Below are positions 62,033 through 64,000 of a stretch of DNA of 64,000 nucleotides, piece after piece. The notes beneath the pieces are model-generated. The model searched no databases. It saw only the letters and a program-made list of their open reading frames with translations, and was not told where the DNA came from. The DNA lies in NCBI RefSeq assembly GCF_004295645.1, contig NZ_CP034752.1, forward strand, positions 496,001 to 560,000, in the 5' to 3' direction. The position numbers were made by a program, and so were the translations under genes. Within the stretch, counting starts at the first letter, position 1, and every line of letters starts with the position of its first letter. This DNA is from Limnobaculum zhutongyuii (lineage in GTDB: Bacteria; Pseudomonadota; Gammaproteobacteria; Enterobacterales; Enterobacteriaceae).

Positions 62033-64000
62033 TCAGAAACTATATTTAATCCCAAATATTGCCTGAGTATCGCTATAGCCTTCGCCGCCGATTTGCTGGC
62101 CAATGCTACCCCACATATTCAGGTTGTTGTTCAGGTGAGCTTCTAAACCAACCTTAACTTCCCCGATATTACGGGTTCCGGCCTGATAGTCGGATACGCC
62201 ATTCATCGCTACGCCAAAGTTTTTGCTGTTATAGATCCAGTTGGCTTCCACAAACGGTTGGAATACGCGACCGGTGCTATCGTCAATTTCGCTGTGCCCC
62301 TGACGATAAGCGCGTAAACCTAAGCGGGTCGACAGATTGTCTCCGTTACCAGTGACTTTGGTGCCGTTTGCTTCATAGTGTTTATCCGCATGGATACCCA
62401 TCCAGGTGACTTGAGCTTTTGGTTGTAACCAGTAACTCACGCGTTCACTTTGGCCCATTTTAAAACTGTAGCCCGTTTCAAGCGAAGCTAACCAGCCTTT
62501 AGAATCGTAGTTCTCTTGTGCCAGGCCATCGCCCTGAACCGTGTTATCAAACCAGGCATACTGCACCCAACTGTCAACATAAAGTCCGGACTTATCAGCC
62601 TGATTGGCGTACCAGGTGCCATACAGACCCAGAGCATAACCATCCACTTTGTTTTTGGAACGGTAAGCGCTGTATTTGGCATCGGTATTACCATGCGAGT
62701 CGCCATAACCAGCCATAACGCCTAAGTTAAGACGATCGAGGCCATCGGTGCTCCACTGCGCGACATCTCCACCGATCTGTACCACATAGCGGTTAGTTTG
62801 AGTTTTTGCCTGACCTGACTGAGTTCTGCTGCGGTTATGACCACCTTCCTGGCGTAACCACATACTGGTGACCTTGGTTTCACCAGTTAAGTAATCGGTA
62901 TATTGAGTTTCGCCTAACCGATCGTGTAAACGAGACAGGAACATGGTGTTGGCTGCTGCCAGGTTAGCAATATAGGCACCACTTTCCGGACGCATAACCT
63001 TGATACCACCGTCGCCTCCGCCATCACCTTCATCCGGCTGCTCCGGGGTTGGTGTTGGTGTTTCTGGTTCAACAGGTGGTTCTGGCGTTTCTGGATCGGT
63101 AGGTACTTCAGGTTCAGTTGGCGGCTGCGGCACGTAATTCACCAGATACCAATTGTTACCTGATTTTGCTACATCATATTCATAAGCACCGGCAACGATA
63201 CGTCCACCTTTAACAAAAGCATCATCCGTTGAGCCCTGAGTAGTAATAATTTCAATACCGTCAACGGTTTCTCCGCCAATCCCGCCCGCGTTATTGATCA
63301 TCACATATGTCAGACCAGACGCCTGACCTTCGATAATCACCTTGTCAGTTTCAGAGTTATCATCGCCTAAAACTGTGTCCAGTATCAGCGAGCCACCATT
63401 ACCCACATAATCATGTGAGATGGTCAGGCGAGTATTGGTCTGCGCACCCGTTCCGCTCAGGGATACTGTCCCTGCGTTGTGCATCGAGTCGATAGTTTGA
63501 TCGTAGTCGTTCAGATTCAACAGGCCGTTTTGCTGAACGTCATGGAATGAGTTAGCACTGAATACATTAACTCTGGCTGCCTGTAGCTCACCGCCATGAA
63601 CGGTGGTTGAACCAGAGTAAGTATTACTAACTTCAGCCAGCGTTTCATCAACAGGATTAAGAATAGTTACGCCGCTATAAACATTAACGTCACCTAAGCC
63701 CTGAACGGTGCTCTCCATTGGCGTATCAAAAATATAGTCAGTATTGCTATGGTTAAAGTTAACGCTTCCCTGGCCTTCTCCAAACAGAACTTTGCTGACA
63801 TTAAGATAACCAGCTTCACTGACGGCATCACCCAGCAGAGATCCAATATAGAGAGCGCCGGTGGAGTTGGTGTTTTTGGCTATAGAAAGCAAGCCTTGTT
63901 CACCAGTGACCTGATGGTCATAGTAGGAACCAAGTAAAGGATCATAGGTAGCAAATTCATACATCTGGGTTGCATTAACCGTACCCTGATTTTTAACCAC
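62033..64000 (-). CDS. Autotransporter with pertactin-like passenger end and beta-barrel (partial, N-terminus outside window)
   Basis: The visible 655 residues are the C-terminal part of a type V autotransporter. The passenger part shows beta-helix features and the autochaperone-like segment VNVYSGVTILNPVDETLAEV, followed by SGSTTVHGGELQAARVNVFS and GSLILDTVLGDDNSETDKVI. A Pro/Glu/Thr linker (PTEPEVPTDPETPEPP, then Gly/Asp-rich GDGGGDGG) leads to the alpha-helix SGAYIANLAAANTMFLSRLH and the barrel (TSMWLRQEGGHNR ... YSDTQAIFGIKYSF). This is the AIDA-I/Ag43/pertactin pattern. The start lies beyond the window. It converges on the BapA-like gene. Substrate or receptor cannot be told from this part. 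Confidence 0.9.
   Translation of the reverse strand: MVKNQGTVNATQMYEFATYDPLLGSYYDHQVTGEQGLLSIAKNTNSTGALYIGSLLGDAVSEAGYLNVSKVLFGEGQGSVNFNHSNTDYIFDTPMESTVQGLGDVNVYSGVTILNPVDETLAEVSNTYSGSTTVHGGELQAARVNVFSANSFHDVQQNGLLNLNDYDQTIDSMHNAGTVSLSGTGAQTNTRLTISHDYVGNGGSLILDTVLGDDNSETDKVIIEGQASGLTYVMINNAGGIGGETVDGIEIITTQGSTDDAFVKGGRIVAGAYEYDVAKSGNNWYLVNYVPQPPTEPEVPTDPETPEPPVEPETPTPTPEQPDEGDGGGDGGIKVMRPESGAYIANLAAANTMFLSRLHDRLGETQYTDYLTGETKVTSMWLRQEGGHNRSRTQSGQAKTQTNRYVVQIGGDVAQWSTDGLDRLNLGVMAGYGDSHGNTDAKYSAYRSKNKVDGYALGLYGTWYANQADKSGLYVDSWVQYAWFDNTVQGDGLAQENYDSKGWLASLETGYSFKMGQSERVSYWLQPKAQVTWMGIHADKHYEANGTKVTGNGDNLSTRLGLRAYRQGHSEIDDSTGRVFQPFVEANWIYNSKNFGVAMNGVSDYQAGTRNIGEVKVGLEAHLNNNLNMWGSIGQQIGGEGYSDTQAIFGIKYSF

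Noticed and set aside
1..64000. CRISPR arrays
   Set aside because: The only tandem repeats seen are protein-coding (adhesin, VgrG) or the 31-bp regulatory triplicate. There is no repeat-spacer pattern and no cas genes.

Overview
The window is chromosomal DNA of a member of the Enterobacterales. The housekeeping genes (fbp, mpl, argR, mdh, sfsB/nlp, ispB, rplU, rpmA, yhbE, obgE, dacB, greA, yhbY, rlmE, ftsH, folP, glmM, secG, leuU) read like close relatives of the E. coli proteins, and most keep their E. coli order. Several differences in neighbourhood (fbp-mpl beside argR-mdh, amyA between obgE and dacB, extra envelope genes beside ftsH and glmM) argue against Escherichia or Salmonella. I favour a Budviciaceae-like or other non-Escherichia lineage, but this is inference from gene order and recalled homology.

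Layout. (1) 1-22,913 is core genome: carbon and wall metabolism (fbp, mpl, mdh), the arginine repressor, a small locus of Mu-type DNA-binding proteins beside the Ner-like gene sfsB, octaprenyl diphosphate synthesis, ribosomal proteins L21/L27, Obg GTPase, cytoplasmic alpha-amylase, PBP4, GreA, RlmE-FtsH, FolP-GlmM, a membrane-anchored GH25 lysozyme and SecG. (2) 22,965-23,051 is tRNA-Leu(GAG), the target of an island of about 27.3 kb. The attL copy is the tRNA 3' end and the attR copy lies at 50,269-50,291. The island carries a P4-type integrase, a DUF2787 protein, a YaaW-like/coiled-coil gene pair, an orphan type VI secretion cassette on the minus strand (VgrG, DUF2169 adaptor fused to a PAAR-like domain, AHH-type nuclease effector, beta-propeller protein, small protein), a complete-looking seven-gene BREX operon of type 3 layout (BrxF, BrxC, PglX, BrxH helicase, PglZ and two tandem BrxA-like proteins), a YfjP-type GTPase, a YkgJ-type cysteine-cluster protein and a glycine-zipper protein that looks cut at its 5' end. 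A decayed integrase 3' end at 34,020-34,220, between the T6SS and BREX blocks, suggests two islands accreted at the same tRNA. (3) 50,862-64,000 is a surface-adhesin cluster: an autotransporter split by a 13-G tract (probably phase variable and OFF in this sequence), a BapA-like giant Ig-repeat adhesin broken by two amber codons, a frameshift and an out-of-frame repeat deletion, and on the opposite strand the C-terminal part of a second autotransporter.

How it fits together. The left part is stable core genome with operon structure and strong intrinsic terminators. The island is a defence and competition module: BREX against phage, T6SS effector delivery against rivals, and an uncharacterised two-gene operon. 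The right end is a rapidly evolving adhesin locus in which a homopolymeric tract and near-identical repeats generate ON/OFF and size variation.
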